Of a stretch of DNA of 22,179 nt, positions 8,733 through 18,656 are shown in pieces. The translations under genes and the position numbers were made by a program. The notes beneath the pieces are model-generated. The model was not told the DNA's origin. It was given only the letters and a program-made list of their open reading frames with translations, and searched no databases. Each line of letters begins with the position of its first letter. The stretch's first letter is position 1. The stretch spans positions 492,755 through 514,933 of the forward strand of contig BJOX01000295.1 of assembly GCA_009731375.1 (NCBI GenBank), given 5' to 3'. This stretch comes from Paulinella micropora. Lineage: Eukaryota > Cercozoa > Imbricatea > Euglyphida.

Positions 8733-9760
8733 GATGTCGTAGTAGTGATCAACAGGAGGACAGTGTCAGCTCCTATGTTTGGTTTTTGTTCGTTTGTGTT
8801 CTGTTCCTCCTTCAGTCGATTGACTAGTGAAGAGAGAAACTAATAGAGAGGGTAGGATAAGATTCCCTGTCCTCTATGAAACACTGTTTGTATGTTTGTT
8901 TTTGTTTGAGAAAAATAGTCTTTGAGACTTTCTCCGATTTCTTGTTCTCCTTACTCAGATTACTTTCTCCTCCTTCTTTTCTATATTGTATCTAGTATGA
9001 GGCACTTGGACCTACACACAGATAGTAATAGAGAAGCTAGAAAAGCTCTCCTTGAGAAGTCGACAGTCGGTCGGATAGGTTCTCAGACCTACCTTTAGAA
9101 AACGATCAGAGATTTGCAAAAATACTCTGACGTATGTGTGAGATAATGCAGATAAATGCACAAACTAGAAGGGTAGAGTGTTGTGCTCCTGTCCCTATGC
9201 TTGTTTGTGTTTTGTGTGTGTTCCTTCACTCTTCTGTCCACCTCCTTCTTCTTGGTCTCTGTGTGAGAACAGCAAGAACGACAGAGAGTTTGTATCTGAT
9301 GTCTCCTTCTGAGCACACAGATATGGATTGGGCTAGAGGGTACGAGAGTGGCACCTGCTTGAGACTAATTATATTATTTGTTTTGTGAAAGAGTTATGAG
9401 GGAGCTGTGTTCGAGTATTTGTTTTCGTCTGACGTCCCCGTGTGAGACAGGTCAGTGAAAATTCACTCTGTTGCCTGTGTGGCAAAGCAGAAAGAAATCA
9501 CCCTAGTGATGTCAAATGTAATGCCCCCAACGATAGCTCGTAAAAAGTCGGTAATACAACCAAACACATTCCTCAAGAATGAGAATGATGTCTCGTTTTA
9601 TTAACTCAGTGAAGCCGAAAAAGGAAAACGGCAACAGACCAGGAATAAAATGACATCAGGTCCAATCCGGACAAATAATACTGAAAAACAAGCTGGTGCA
9701 CCTATCACCAGGAAAAGGTATTTTTTACCGGCTATCCGGGGGTGCCTACATTACTGATGT
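8733..9760 (-). other. Leader and putative 5' LTR region of the retrotransposon
   Basis: These bases lie upstream of the Gag-like ATG and hold no convincing gene. They should contain the 5' untranslated leader, primer binding site and LTR. On the minus strand a possible LTR edge beginning TGTAGGCACCCCCGG is at about 9751, chosen only because it begins with TG, shortly upstream of the AATAAA at 9597-9602. No matching direct repeat exists inside the window because the 3' copy would lie outside it. I searched for a TGG-initiated primer binding site after a CA dinucleotide and found none that was convincing. Confidence 0.35.
9597..9602 (-). promoter_or_regulatory. Possible polyadenylation signal AATAAA
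   Basis: The minus strand reads GTTAATAAAACGAG here. In an LTR this would be the U3/R polyadenylation signal, which is consistent with a 5' LTR in 9500-9750. It is a six-base match in A/T-rich DNA, and the opposite strand also has an AATAAA near 9643, so the support is weak. Confidence 0.2.
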
Positions 9761-10011
9761 TATAAATTAATATTATCAATATTATCAACGATGACTTACT
9801 ATTATTAATATCAGGCTAGGAGTTTGGCAGTTTGGTTTGGCCACACAGACAGATTTTAATCAGGTATCGCCTCGATCATTCATGATATTACTTGAATACA
9901 TCAATGATCAAGTTCTGCCACGGAGGCTCGGAGTACTCGAAAAAATGTTTTTTGCAGTCTTCTGAGAGATCACACGGTAAAATTCAAGTTCCCTGATCCC
10001 GGCCATGCTAC
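9761..10011. other. Unassigned A/T-rich stretch
   Basis: I see no ORF or RNA gene here. Positions about 9766-9822 contain short palindromic A/T-rich motifs (ATTAATATTATCAATATTA and a partial inverse near 9810-9820) that could mark the end of a degenerate element. Confidence 0.3.
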
Positions 10012-10110
10012 TATCACAACTGCGGCCCGACCCAACTCGATGTTGACACTGAGTTCACTGCTGTCTGACCCGGTGACCCGGTACCAGCTCCCGTCATGAC
10101 TAGCATTCCA
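10012..10110 (-). pseudogene. Decayed second copy of the kelch fragment
   Basis: On the minus strand this stretch can be aligned by eye with the kelch fragment at 10619-10905. Shared blocks are GCTAGTCATGAC, GGGAGCTGGTA, GGTCAGA and the closing GCCGCAGTTG, in the same order. Insertions and substitutions have destroyed the frame. It covers only the last part of the larger fragment. Because both copies end at the same GCCGCAGTTG block, a shared duplicated unit with a defined edge is likely. Confidence 0.5.
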
Positions 10111-10199
10111 TGTGTAATAGAATCATACTGTAGGGATAGTCAACTGGGAAAATCGGCCACTTCGACTGTGACCTCAGCTTAGCCAATTTCTAGCTCAAT

Positions 10200-10457
10200 A
10201 TTAATGCGGACGTTCAGATAGCAAAGTCAACCATAGAATTTGAATTAATCTTTAGATTTTGGATTAGTGTGTTCAGAATTCAAATTATTTCATTTTAACG
10301 GTAACATTTCGCTAAATTTTGACTGATTTTGCGGACGGATATAGCCGTTACAATAAATCACACTGGTTGAATTTGCATTCTGGACACTAATCCAAAATCT
10401 GAACACTAATTCAATTTCTATGGTTGACTTTGCCATCTGAACGTCCGCAGCAATAGT
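10200..10457. mobile_element. Inverted-repeat element A (MITE or foldback-like)
   Basis: The two ends are long imperfect inverted repeats. The left arm starts GCGGACGTTCAGATAGCAAA at 10206 and the right arm ends with its near-perfect complement at 10450. Similarity continues inward for roughly 100 bases per arm (shared blocks include GTCAACCATAGAA, AGATTTTGGATTAGTGT and GTAAC), leaving a short central loop of about 35 bases. There is no ORF. Non-autonomous inverted-repeat DNA transposons have this structure. The tip resembles that of element C, so the two belong to related families. No clear target-site duplication was found. Confidence 0.75.
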
Positions 10458-10611
10458 AGTGATGTGACAATGCTGATGTCATTGTTGGAAAGCTCAGGAC
10501 AATGTCACAAGAGCCGCCTTTCAAATGACATATTCATGTGCTATGTCGTCGATATTGGCCGGAAAAAAACAAGGTCAAAGTTTCATGTTTTTGCCATTGG
10601 AACCTCCACAG
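10458..10611. mobile_element. Inverted-repeat element B, one end missing
   Basis: The right end (GGTCAAAGTTTCATG, then TTTTTGCCATTGGAACCTCC and ACAG) matches the right end of element C at 11074-11113. Internal blocks also match (GTGATGTGAC, GGAAAGCTCAGGACA, TTTCAAATG). The left terminus expected from element C is absent, and element A occupies that place. B is thus probably a truncated relative of C, broken or entered by A. Confidence 0.55.
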
Positions 10612-10618
10612 GAACATG

Positions 10619-10905
10619 CTAAAGAGCAACTGCGGCGCTGGCGCAATTCCGTTCTGACTTCATGTCCGCTACCAGCTCCCAACGGTCATGACTAGCATCG
10701 TAGCGCTCCACAGAATTCGTATCCCAACCTTCTATCACATGTAGCCAACCGCCCAGCACAGCCGCACAGGCACCACGGCGCGGATGAATCAGGGGCGCCA
10801 CATCCTTCCAGCTGTTAGTTCTCGGGTCAAACCGTTCAACCGATGATAGCACGTCGTCGCTGAATGGTTTAGCCTTGCCCCTAGTATACGCCGGTGCTTG
10901 GCGAG
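10619..10905 (-). pseudogene. Kelch-repeat gene fragment, two blades
   Basis: The minus strand encodes two adjacent kelch motifs, which form blades of a beta-propeller used for protein-protein contact. The first carries VERFDPRTNSWKDVAPLIHP and an Arg-Arg-Gly-Ala-Cys block; the second carries VERYDASHDRWELVADMKSE followed by an RNCASAAVAL end. The usual Gly-Gly pair before each blade is degraded (one reads Glu-Gly). The frame is open from about 10905, with no ATG before the first motif, and stops with TAG at 10619. It is bounded on both sides by inverted-repeat elements (B ends at 10611, C starts at 10912). A complete propeller needs five to seven blades, so this is a captured piece, an exon or a relic. 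Kelch identity is secure; activity is unlikely. Confidence 0.7.
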
Positions 10906-10911
10906 TTCTAT

Positions 10912-11116
10912 TTACTGTGGACGTTCAAGTGGCAAATTATCCAACTTTGACCGCAGCGTTCCCCATCAATCGAAGTGATACGACTGTGCTGAAGCCATTT
11001 GAAAGCTTAGGACAAGAGCTTTCCAATGGTGTGCGCTGCATTTCCGCATCTCAAATATTAATCGAGAAAGATGAGGTCAAAGTTTGAATGTTTTGCCACT
11101 TGAATGTCCACAGTAA
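10912..11116. mobile_element. Inverted-repeat element C (MITE-like, complete)
   Basis: The ends are TTACTGTGGACGTTCAAGTG at 10912 and its near-perfect complement ending at 11116. The inverted match runs about 45 bases, including GGCAAA and AACTTTGACC, with one or two differences. The total length is 205 bases and there is no transposase ORF. This fits a miniature inverted-repeat element mobilised in trans. The superfamily could not be assigned, because the tip matches none I know with confidence and target duplications are ambiguous. Confidence 0.75.
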
Positions 11117-11277
11117 TAATGATGCATTTGCTGCGTAAGCGTTTTAAGTTCCTTTTTATCTGCGGGCCTTCATTCCTAATTAGGGGGAGCGTAGTAAGTG
11201 GGAAAGTAATTACTCATAGCGGCCCTTGATATTAATACTGATTGATAGTTCTTATCAGATTTATGGTACTCTGATTG
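11117..11277. other. Short unique stretch before the microsatellite tract
   Basis: These 161 bases are mixed sequence with no ORF, inverted repeat or RNA signature that I can support. They separate element C from the first CATA repeats. Confidence 0.4.
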
Positions 11278-11433
11278 CATACATACATACATACATACGT
11301 AGTTGGTTATCGCATCTGCGAGTGGTATGGCATACATACATACATACATACACAGACACATACATACATACATACATACATACACACATACATACATACA
11401 TACATACATACATACATACATACATACATACAT
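11278..11433. repeat. (CATA)n microsatellite, two blocks
   Basis: Blocks at 11278-11299 and 11331-11433 are nearly perfect CATA/ACAT repeats with a few CACA or CAGA variants, separated by about 30 bases of unique DNA. Confidence 0.97.
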
Positions 11434-11486
11434 TTAGAGAAATCCATTCAGCGCCGCCGGGAAACACCATCTTGCCGTTCATATAT

Positions 11487-11539
11487 GTCTATCTATCTAT
11501 CTATCTATCTATTTATCTATCTATCTATCTGTCTATCTG

Positions 11540-11587
<48 letters not shown>

Positions 11588-11606
11588 CCTATCTATCTAT
11601 CTATCT
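11487..11606. repeat. (CTAT)n microsatellite
   Basis: This is a tetranucleotide array of about 30 units with rare single-base variants (TTAT, CTGT, CTAC). Confidence 0.97.
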
Positions 11607-11726
11607 TACGTCTGCATCTAGGCATCTTAGTATTGTGCATGTTACCAAGTCCAACAACCTGTATGTTTGTGTGTCTGTATGCATGCTTGTTAGTATCTCA
11701 CACACAGCAGCCGGCAATAACATAGA

Positions 11727-11790
11727 GACACACACACACATACCTTCCTTCCTTCCTTCTCCTTCCTTCCTTCCTTCCCTCCTTCCTTCC
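11727..11790. repeat. (CA)n then (CTTC)n microsatellite
   Basis: A short CA run (about 11727-11740) is followed by CTTC repeats with a few interruptions (11744-11790). Confidence 0.93.
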
Positions 11791-11828
11791 CAAGCTATAT
11801 ATCTTCGTCCTTCCCTCGGTCTCTCCTC

Positions 11829-11859
<31 letters not shown>

Positions 11860-12687
11860 TGTATTGCAATGTTATGTTATGTTATGTTATGCATGTATGT
11901 ATGTTATGTGCTATGTATGTTATGCATGTTATGAAATGTTTTGTATGTATGTATGTCGGTTTGTATGTATGTATGCATGTATGTATATGTATGTATGTAT
12001 GTATGGATGTATGTATGTATTTATGTATGTATTTATGTATGTATTTATGTATGTATATGTATGTATGTATGTATGTATGCATGTATGTATGTCATGTATG
12101 TTTGTATGTTATGTATGTTACGTATGTATGTATGTATGTATGTATGTTATGTATGTATGTTATGTATGTATGTATATATTTATGAATGTCATGTATGTAT
12201 GTATGTTATGTATGTTATGTATGTATGTATGTATATGTATGTATGTATGTATGTATGTTTGTATATGTATGTATGTATGCACGTATGTATGTATGTATGT
12301 AGCATGTATGCATGCATGTGCATGCATGCATAATGCATGCATGTATGTATGTATGTGTATGTATGTACATATGTACATATATGTATGTATGTATGTATGT
12401 ATGTAAGTATGTAAGTATGTATGTATGTATGAGTACTTGTATGTATGCGTGTGTGTGTATGTATGTATGTATGCATGCATGCATGCATGTATGTATGTAT
12501 GTATGTATGTATAATATATATATGTATGTATGTATGTATGTATATGTATGTATGTATGTGCATGTATGTATGTATGCATGTATGTATGTATGTATGTATG
12601 TGTATGTTTGTGTATGTAAGATCTTATGTATGTATGTATGTATGTATGCATATATGTATGTACATATGTATGTATGTGTGTATGTAT
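11829..12687. repeat. Long interrupted (TATG)n array
   Basis: About 860 bases of TATG repeats contain patches of variants: TATGT/TATG phase changes (11870-11945), TTATG units (12010-12050), GCATGCAT runs (12305-12340 and 12470-12490) and a TATATA patch (12512-12522). The many phase changes show an old, slipping array. The periodic sequence leaves all frames open, so peptide-like ORFs here are artefacts. Confidence 0.97.
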
Positions 12688-12957
12688 GATGGATGGATGG
12701 ATGGATGGATGGATGGATGGATGGATGGATGGGATGGGATGGATGGATGGATGGATGGATGGATGGATGGATGGATGGGGTTGGTTGGATGGATGGATGG
12801 ATGGATGGATGGATGGTTGGTTGGTTGGTTGGATGGATGGATGGATGGATGGACGGATGGTTGGTTGGTTGGTTGGTTGGATGGATGGATGGATGGATGG
12901 ATATTGATGGATGGATGGATGGATGGGAGGATGGAAGGATGGAAGGATGGATGGATG
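12688..12957. repeat. (ATGG)n array with GGTT blocks
   Basis: About 270 bases of GGAT/ATGG repeats carry two clusters in which GGAT changes to GGTT (about 12811-12830 and 12858-12880). Those two clusters recur with the same spacing pattern, which suggests duplication inside the array. Confidence 0.97.
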
Positions 12958-13342
12958 AGTAGTACTTGTATATTACAGACGTATGTACGAGCAAGCGTTC
13001 GACAATTATTAGAAGTAAGTAAGAGGAAAAATTGTGTATGTATGTATGCTAGGGAGGGACTGCGAAGAGGACGGTGAAGAAGGCCTGCCAATCCAAAAAC
13101 ACCGCAAATTGCGCACTGTCCGGTATGCAAAGAAAGTCGTTAATTTGAATTTGACACAAAACGTGTTAGATCTCGTGTTTAGAGTTGACCATGCAAGATC
13201 TCATGCATCTCGCTTCTTTGGTCTCGTTTGTGCCGTCGTCTACTGCTAAGTAAGTACTCGTTGCTATTCCCTTAGGGATTCAACAAGTATTCGATGCCAT
13301 TCTAAAAAAATGTGCTTTCTTTCTGTATTCGAAAACTCCGAG
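12958..13342. other. Unique island between arrays, no supported gene
   Basis: These 385 bases are ordinary mixed sequence. A 71-codon plus-strand ORF runs from 13034 to 13249, but its first codons lie in TATG repeat DNA and its product matches nothing I recognise. A GTAAGT donor-like motif directly follows its stop. I do not call a gene. Confidence 0.4.
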
Positions 13343-13408
13343 TCCCTCCTTCCCTCCCTCCCTCCCTCGCTCCCTCCCTCCCTCCTCCCTCCCTCCTCCC
13401 CCCTCCCC
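13343..13408. repeat. (CCCT)n microsatellite running into an assembly gap
   Basis: CCCT/TCCC repeats continue up to the first N at 13409. The gap is probably caused by this and the CTT array on its other side. Confidence 0.95.
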
Positions 13409-14358
13409 NNNNNNNNNNNNNNNNNNNNNNNNNNNNNNNNNNNNNNNNNNNNNNNNNNNNNNNNNNNNNNNNNNNNNNNNNNNNNNNNNNNNNNNNNNNN
13501 NNNNNNNNNNNNNNNNNNNNNNNNNNNNNNNNNNNNNNNNNNNNNNNNNNNNNNNNNNNNNNNNNNNNNNNNNNNNNNNNNNNNNNNNNNNNNNNNNNNN
13601 NNNNNNNNNNNNNNNNNNNNNNNNNNNNNNNNNNNNNNNNNNNNNNNNNNNNNNNNNNNNNNNNNNNNNNNNNNNNNNNNNNNNNNNNNNNNNNNNNNNN
13701 NNNNNNNNNNNNNNNNNNNNNNNNNNNNNNNNNNNNNNNNNNNNNNNNNNNNNNNNNNNNNNNNNNNNNNNNNNNNNNNNNNNNNNNNNNNNNNNNNNNN
13801 NNNNNNNNNNNNNNNNNNNNNNNNNNNNNNNNNNNNNNNNNNNNNNNNNNNNNNNNNNNNNNNNNNNNNNNNNNNNNNNNNNNNNNNNNNNNNNNNNNNN
13901 NNNNNNNNNNNNNNNNNNNNNNNNNNNNNNNNNNNNNNNNNNNNNNNNNNNNNNNNNNNNNNNNNNNNNNNNNNNNNNNNNNNNNNNNNNNNNNNNNNNN
14001 NNNNNNNNNNNNNNNNNNNNNNNNNNNNNNNNNNNNNNNNNNNNNNNNNNNNNNNNNNNNNNNNNNNNNNNNNNNNNNNNNNNNNNNNNNNNNNNNNNNN
14101 NNNNNNNNNNNNNNNNNNNNNNNNNNNNNNNNNNNNNNNNNNNNNNNNNNNNNNNNNNNNNNNNNNNNNNNNNNNNNNNNNNNNNNNNNNNNNNNNNNNN
14201 NNNNNNNNNNNNNNNNNNNNNNNNNNNNNNNNNNNNNNNNNNNNNNNNNNNNNNNNNNNNNNNNNNNNNNNNNNNNNNNNNNNNNNNNNNNNNNNNNNNN
14301 NNNNNNNNNNNNNNNNNNNNNNNNNNNNNNNNNNNNNNNNNNNNNNNNNNNNNNNNNN
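13409..14358. other. Assembly gap of 950 N
   Basis: No sequence is available here. The flanks are CCCT repeats on the left and CTT repeats on the right. ORFs drawn across it are meaningless. Confidence 0.99.
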
Positions 14359-14470
14359 TCTTCTTCTTCTTCTCCTTCTTCTTCTTCTTCTTCTTCTTCT
14401 TCTTCTTCTTCTTCTTCTTCTTCTTCTTCTTCTTCTTCTTCTTCTTCTTCTTCTTCTTCTTCTTCTTCTT

Positions 14471-14500
<30 letters not shown>
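14359..14500. repeat. (CTT)n microsatellite
   Basis: About 47 units of CTT with one CTC change form a pure polypyrimidine strand. The array follows the gap directly. Confidence 0.97.
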
Positions 14501-14502
<2 letters not shown>

Positions 14503-14792
14503 AATTTTACAATTGGACTCAGGGAACGTCCACGTGAAAAGTATAGCTAGTAAGTTATACCTTTATCTAAGGTGGGAAAATAGTCATTCAATTGAGCGTA
14601 TTAAAGAAAATATCAATCGGATATCAGGCTAGTTAGGCGGCTCAGTGTTAATGTTATTAATATATATTTATGCTTGGATATTTTGTGCGATATGTTGTGT
14701 GTATTATGATATGCATGTATGTTATTTAAGCGGGATCGTTCATATATGGTGGGCCCTCTCTTTCTTTTTTCTTTATCACTTAAAAGTGACAC
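14501..14792. other. Unique island, no supported gene
   Basis: These 292 bases are A/T-rich mixed DNA. I see no RNA gene, inverted repeat or ORF with recognisable content. Confidence 0.4.
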
Positions 14793-14845
14793 CTCTCTCT
14801 CTCTCTCTCACACACACTCACTCTCACTCACTCTCTCTCTCTCTC

Positions 14846-14893
<48 letters not shown>

Positions 14894-14953
14894 TTTCTCT
14901 CTCTCTCTCACACACACACACACACTCACTCTCTCTCACTCACNNNNNNNNNN

Positions 14954-14987
<34 letters not shown>

Positions 14988-15031
14988 TTTCTCTCTCTCT
15001 CTCCTCGCTCTATTCCTCTCTATCTTTCTCT

Positions 15032-15081
<50 letters not shown>
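14793..15081. repeat. Alternating (CT)n and (CA)n tract with 10-base gap
   Basis: Blocks of CT and CA dinucleotides alternate. A 10-N gap lies at 14944-14953. The pattern of CT, CA, then TTTCTCT appears on both sides of the gap (near 14877-14910 and 14968-15000), which points to duplicated or misjoined sequence. Confidence 0.95.
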
Positions 15082-15082
<1 letters not shown>

Positions 15083-15098
15083 TCTGGTTCCTCTCCCT

Positions 15099-15100
<2 letters not shown>

Positions 15101-15139
<39 letters not shown>

Positions 15140-15341
15140 GCTGTTGTTGTCGTCGTCGTCGTCGTCGTCGTTGTTGTTGTTGTTGTTGTTGCTGTTGTTG
15201 TTGTTGTTGTCGTCGTCGTCGGGTCGTCGTTGTTGTTGTTGTTATTGTTGTTGTCGTTGTTGTCGTTGTTGTCGTTGTTGTTGTTGTCGTTGTCGTCGAT
15301 TCTCGTCGTTGTTGTCGTCGGTCCTCATCGTCGTTGTTGTT
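15101..15341. repeat. (GTT)n/(GTC)n trinucleotide array
   Basis: GTT units are broken by blocks of GTC (15149-15170, 15209-15228) and then mixed. The interspersed CpG-containing GTC units look like T-to-C changes that were themselves copied. Confidence 0.96.
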
Positions 15342-15372
15342 ACTGATGAAATTCAATAGGGTAGGAAAATGC

Positions 15373-15462
15373 ACATACATACATACATACATACATACAT
15401 ACATACATACATACATACATAGATGCATACATACATACACACATAGATACACACGTAGATAC

Positions 15463-15545
<83 letters not shown>

Positions 15546-15830
15546 CATACGTACGTACATGCATACACACATACACACATACGTACATACTACATGAATA
15601 CATACATACATGCATACTACATGCATACATACATACGTACATGCATGCATATATGCATACATGCATACATACATGATGCATACATACATATGTACACATG
15701 CATGCATATATACATACATACAATACATACATACATACATACATACATACTACATGCATACATGCATACATACATATATATACATACATACATACATACA
15801 TACATACATACATACATTCATAGGATGCGA
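15373..15830. repeat. (CATA)n, (GATA)n, (CATA)n compound array
   Basis: CATA repeats (15373-15464) lead into about 20 units of GATA (15464-15544) and then variable CATA repeats with GCATGCAT and TACGTACG interruptions (15545-15817). Confidence 0.96.
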
Positions 15831-15867
15831 AAGTGACCCACGAGGTTATTACCAATCTAAGGTAAAT
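15831..15867 (+). repeat. Repeated island type 1, copy 1
   Basis: This is a non-microsatellite island starting AAGTGACCCACGAGGT and ending TCTAAGGTA. It recurs at 16107-16141 with a few differences, and is flanked on both sides by CATA or CTAC arrays in each case. Confidence 0.8.
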
Positions 15868-15903
15868 ACATACATAACACACACACACGCATACATACAT
15901 ACA

Positions 15904-15934
<31 letters not shown>

Positions 15935-16106
15935 GCATACATACATGCCTACCTATCCACCTACCTACCTACCTATCTACCTACCTACCTACCTATCTAC
16001 CTACCTACCTACCTACCAACCTACCAACCAACCTACCAACCTACCAACCTACCTACCTACCTACCTATCTACCTATCTACCTACCTACTTGTCTACTTCT
16101 GTATTT
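15868..16106. repeat. (CATA)n then (CTAC)n array
   Basis: CATA repeats (to about 15945) are followed by CTAC with CTAT and CAAC variants. The stretch ends with TACTTGTCTACTTCTGTAT at 16086, a block that recurs exactly at 16605. Confidence 0.95.
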
Positions 16107-16141
16107 AAGTGACCCACGAGGTAATTAGCATTCTAAGGTAC
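16107..16141 (+). repeat. Repeated island type 1, copy 2
   Basis: This is the second copy of the AAGTGACCCACGAGGT island. Together with the shared flanking block at 16086 and 16605 it shows that units of several hundred bases were duplicated. Confidence 0.8.
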
Positions 16142-16166
16142 ATACATACATACATACATACATACA

Positions 16167-16198
<32 letters not shown>

Positions 16199-16604
16199 CA
16201 TACATACATATATACATACATACATTCATGCATACATACATACATACACACCATATATACATACATACATACATACATACATACATACATACATACATCC
16301 CTACCTACCCACCTACCTAACTAACTACCTACCTACCAACCTACCTACCAACCTACCTACCAACCTACCTACCAACCTACCTACCAACCTACCTACCAAC
16401 TACCTACCTACCTACCTACCTACCTACCAACCTACCTACCTACCTACCAACCTACCAACCAACCTGCCTACCAACCAACCAACCTACCTGCCTACCTACC
16501 TACCTACCTACCTACCTACCTACCTACCTACCTACCTACCTGCCTACCTAGCTACCTACCTACCTATCTACCTACCTACCTACCTACCTACCTGCCTACG
16601 TACC
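16142..16604. repeat. (CATA)n then (CTAC)n array
   Basis: CATA repeats (16142-16298) pass into CTAC with recurrent CAAC variants (16299-16604). This repeats the order seen at 15868-16106. Confidence 0.96.
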
Positions 16605-16664
16605 TACTTGTCTACTTCTGTATGCAGGAGGTCGAAACACCCGCGCTCGACTGTACTCACTACT
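16605..16664. other. Short unique island between arrays
   Basis: It begins with the same TACTTGTCTACTTCTGTAT block as at 16086 and then continues with unique sequence (GCAGGAGGTCGAAACACCCG) before the next CATA array. Confidence 0.6.
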
Positions 16665-17262
<598 letters not shown>

Positions 17263-17270
17263 ACACTCGT

Positions 17271-17583
<313 letters not shown>

Positions 17584-17588
17584 CTAAC

Positions 17589-17632
17589 ACTCCCATGTCC
17601 TACATACTCGAAGCCCTGGCGAATGAACTAGA
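17589..17632 (+). repeat. Repeated island type 2, copy 2
   Basis: CTCCCATGTCCTACATACTC plus GAAGCCCTGGCGAATGAACT appear here, in the loop between the two hexanucleotide arms. Confidence 0.85.
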
Positions 17633-17666
17633 CACATACACATATACATATACATATACATATACT

Positions 17667-17748
<82 letters not shown>

Positions 17749-17753
17749 CAAAA

Positions 17754-17829
<76 letters not shown>

Positions 17830-17856
17830 GTACATAGACATAGACATATACATATA
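17633..17856 (-). repeat. (CATATA)n hexanucleotide array, right arm
   Basis: About 36 units are complementary to those of the left arm, with a few variants (ACTTAT, ATTTAC, AAAAAC, TACATG). Confidence 0.97.
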
Positions 17857-17932
17857 GCAACAGCTCCCATGTCCTACACGCTTGAAGCCCTGGCGAATGA
17901 ACTGGACACAGATCAGCTCCCCACAGTAGAGG
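17857..17932 (+). repeat. Repeated island type 2, copy 3 (longest)
   Basis: This is the longest version, 76 bases: the block shared with copies 1 and 2, plus GACACAGATCAGCTCCCCAC and AGTAGAG, which are shared with copies 4 and 5. It joins directly to a GAT array. Confidence 0.85.
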
Positions 17933-18115
<183 letters not shown>

Positions 18116-18124
18116 AAATAATAT

Positions 18125-18167
18125 GTGGCGAATGAACTAGACACAGATCAGCTGCCCACAGTAGAGG

Positions 18168-18168
<1 letters not shown>
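18125..18168 (+). repeat. Repeated island type 2, copy 4
   Basis: The island TGGCGAATGAACTAGACACA plus GATCAGCTGCCCACAGTAGA is preceded by AATGAAAATAATATG, a flank also shared with copy 5 at 19167. Confidence 0.85.
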
Positions 18169-18207
<39 letters not shown>

Positions 18208-18357
18208 AATGATGATGATAGTAGTAGTAGTAGTAGTAGTAGTAGTACTAGTAGTAGTAGTAGTAGTAATAATAATAGTAATAATAATAATAATAATAAT
18301 AATAGTAGTAGTAGTAGTAATAATAATAATAATGATAATAATAATAATAATAATAAT
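18169..18357 (+). repeat. GAT, AGT, AAT block series 2
   Basis: The block order is the same as in series 1, with extra AGT inside the AAT part. It runs directly into a minus-strand SINE end at 18358. Confidence 0.95.
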
Positions 18358-18443
18358 AGTGCTTCTCTGTCAATGGCTGATGCATTTCTGCACATGCGCC
18401 TCCATCGTCTCACCCGTGAGGGGAGTACGAAGAATTGACGATA
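18358..18443 (-). mobile_element. tRNA-derived SINE, 3' part, cut by an assembly gap
   Basis: These 86 bases are the reverse complement of the 3' end of the SINE at 19772-20003 and appear identical to the copy at 18914. The rest is lost in the N gap. Its 3' end lies to the left and is followed by the AAT array, which is the tail read in reverse. Confidence 0.85.
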
Positions 18444-18656
18444 NNNNNNNNNNNNNNNNNNNNNNNNNNNNNNNNNNNNNNNNNNNNNNNNNNNNNNNNN
18501 NNNNNNNNNNNNNNNNNNNNNNNNNNNNNNNNNNNNNNNNNNNNNNNNNNNNNNNNNNNNNNNNNNNNNNNNNNNNNNNNNNNNNNNNNNNNNNNNNNNN
18601 NNNNNNNNNNNNNNNNNNNNNNNNNNNNNNNNNNNNNNNNNNNNNNNNNNNNNNNN
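18444..18656. other. Assembly gap of 213 N
   Basis: The gap begins inside a SINE copy and ends in unique sequence, so it could be a collapsed or misjoined repeat. Confidence 0.99.

Larger units (their letters stand above)
1..9760 (-). mobile_element. Ty3/gypsy-like LTR retrotransposon, cut by the left window edge
   Basis: Four long minus-strand ORFs lie in the order Gag-like, protease-RT, RNase H, integrase. RNase H before integrase is the Ty3/gypsy (Metaviridae) order, not the Ty1/copia order. The integrase has a GPY/F module, a Ty3/gypsy-lineage trait. Catalytic residues of RT, RNase H and integrase are all visible and no stop codon lies inside a domain, so the copy is young or still constrained. 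The right limit is an estimate: a 5' LTR should lie somewhere in 8733-9760, and its partner would lie left of position 1. No primer binding site or polypurine tract could be assigned. Element identity is clear; its boundaries are inferred. Confidence 0.9.

Noticed and set aside
8316-8843. Plus-strand ORFs rich in Ser, Leu and Pro opposite the Gag-like N terminus
   Set aside because: They are shadows of the Glu/Gly-rich coding strand, where GAG and GGA codons give CTC and TCC on the other strand.
8733-9760. tRNA primer binding site for the retrotransposon
   Set aside because: The TGG-starting candidates on the minus strand are not preceded by a CA-ending LTR edge and do not extend into a recognisable tRNA 3' end complement.
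11275-13130. Many ORFs coding for Tyr-Ile-His-Thr, Met-Tyr-Val-Cys, Trp-Met-Asp-Gly and Ile-His-Pro-Ser repeats
   Set aside because: They are direct translations of CATA, TATG and ATGG arrays. Several frames and both strands are open at the same place, as expected for periodic DNA.
13034-13249. 71-codon ORF in a unique island
   Set aside because: It starts in TATG repeat DNA, has no recognisable motif, and is short. A GTAAGT after the stop is not enough for an exon call.
13310-14632. Long plus-strand ORFs of 412-440 codons
   Set aside because: They run through 950 N and CTT repeats; the frame is open only because the unknown bases are not counted as stops.
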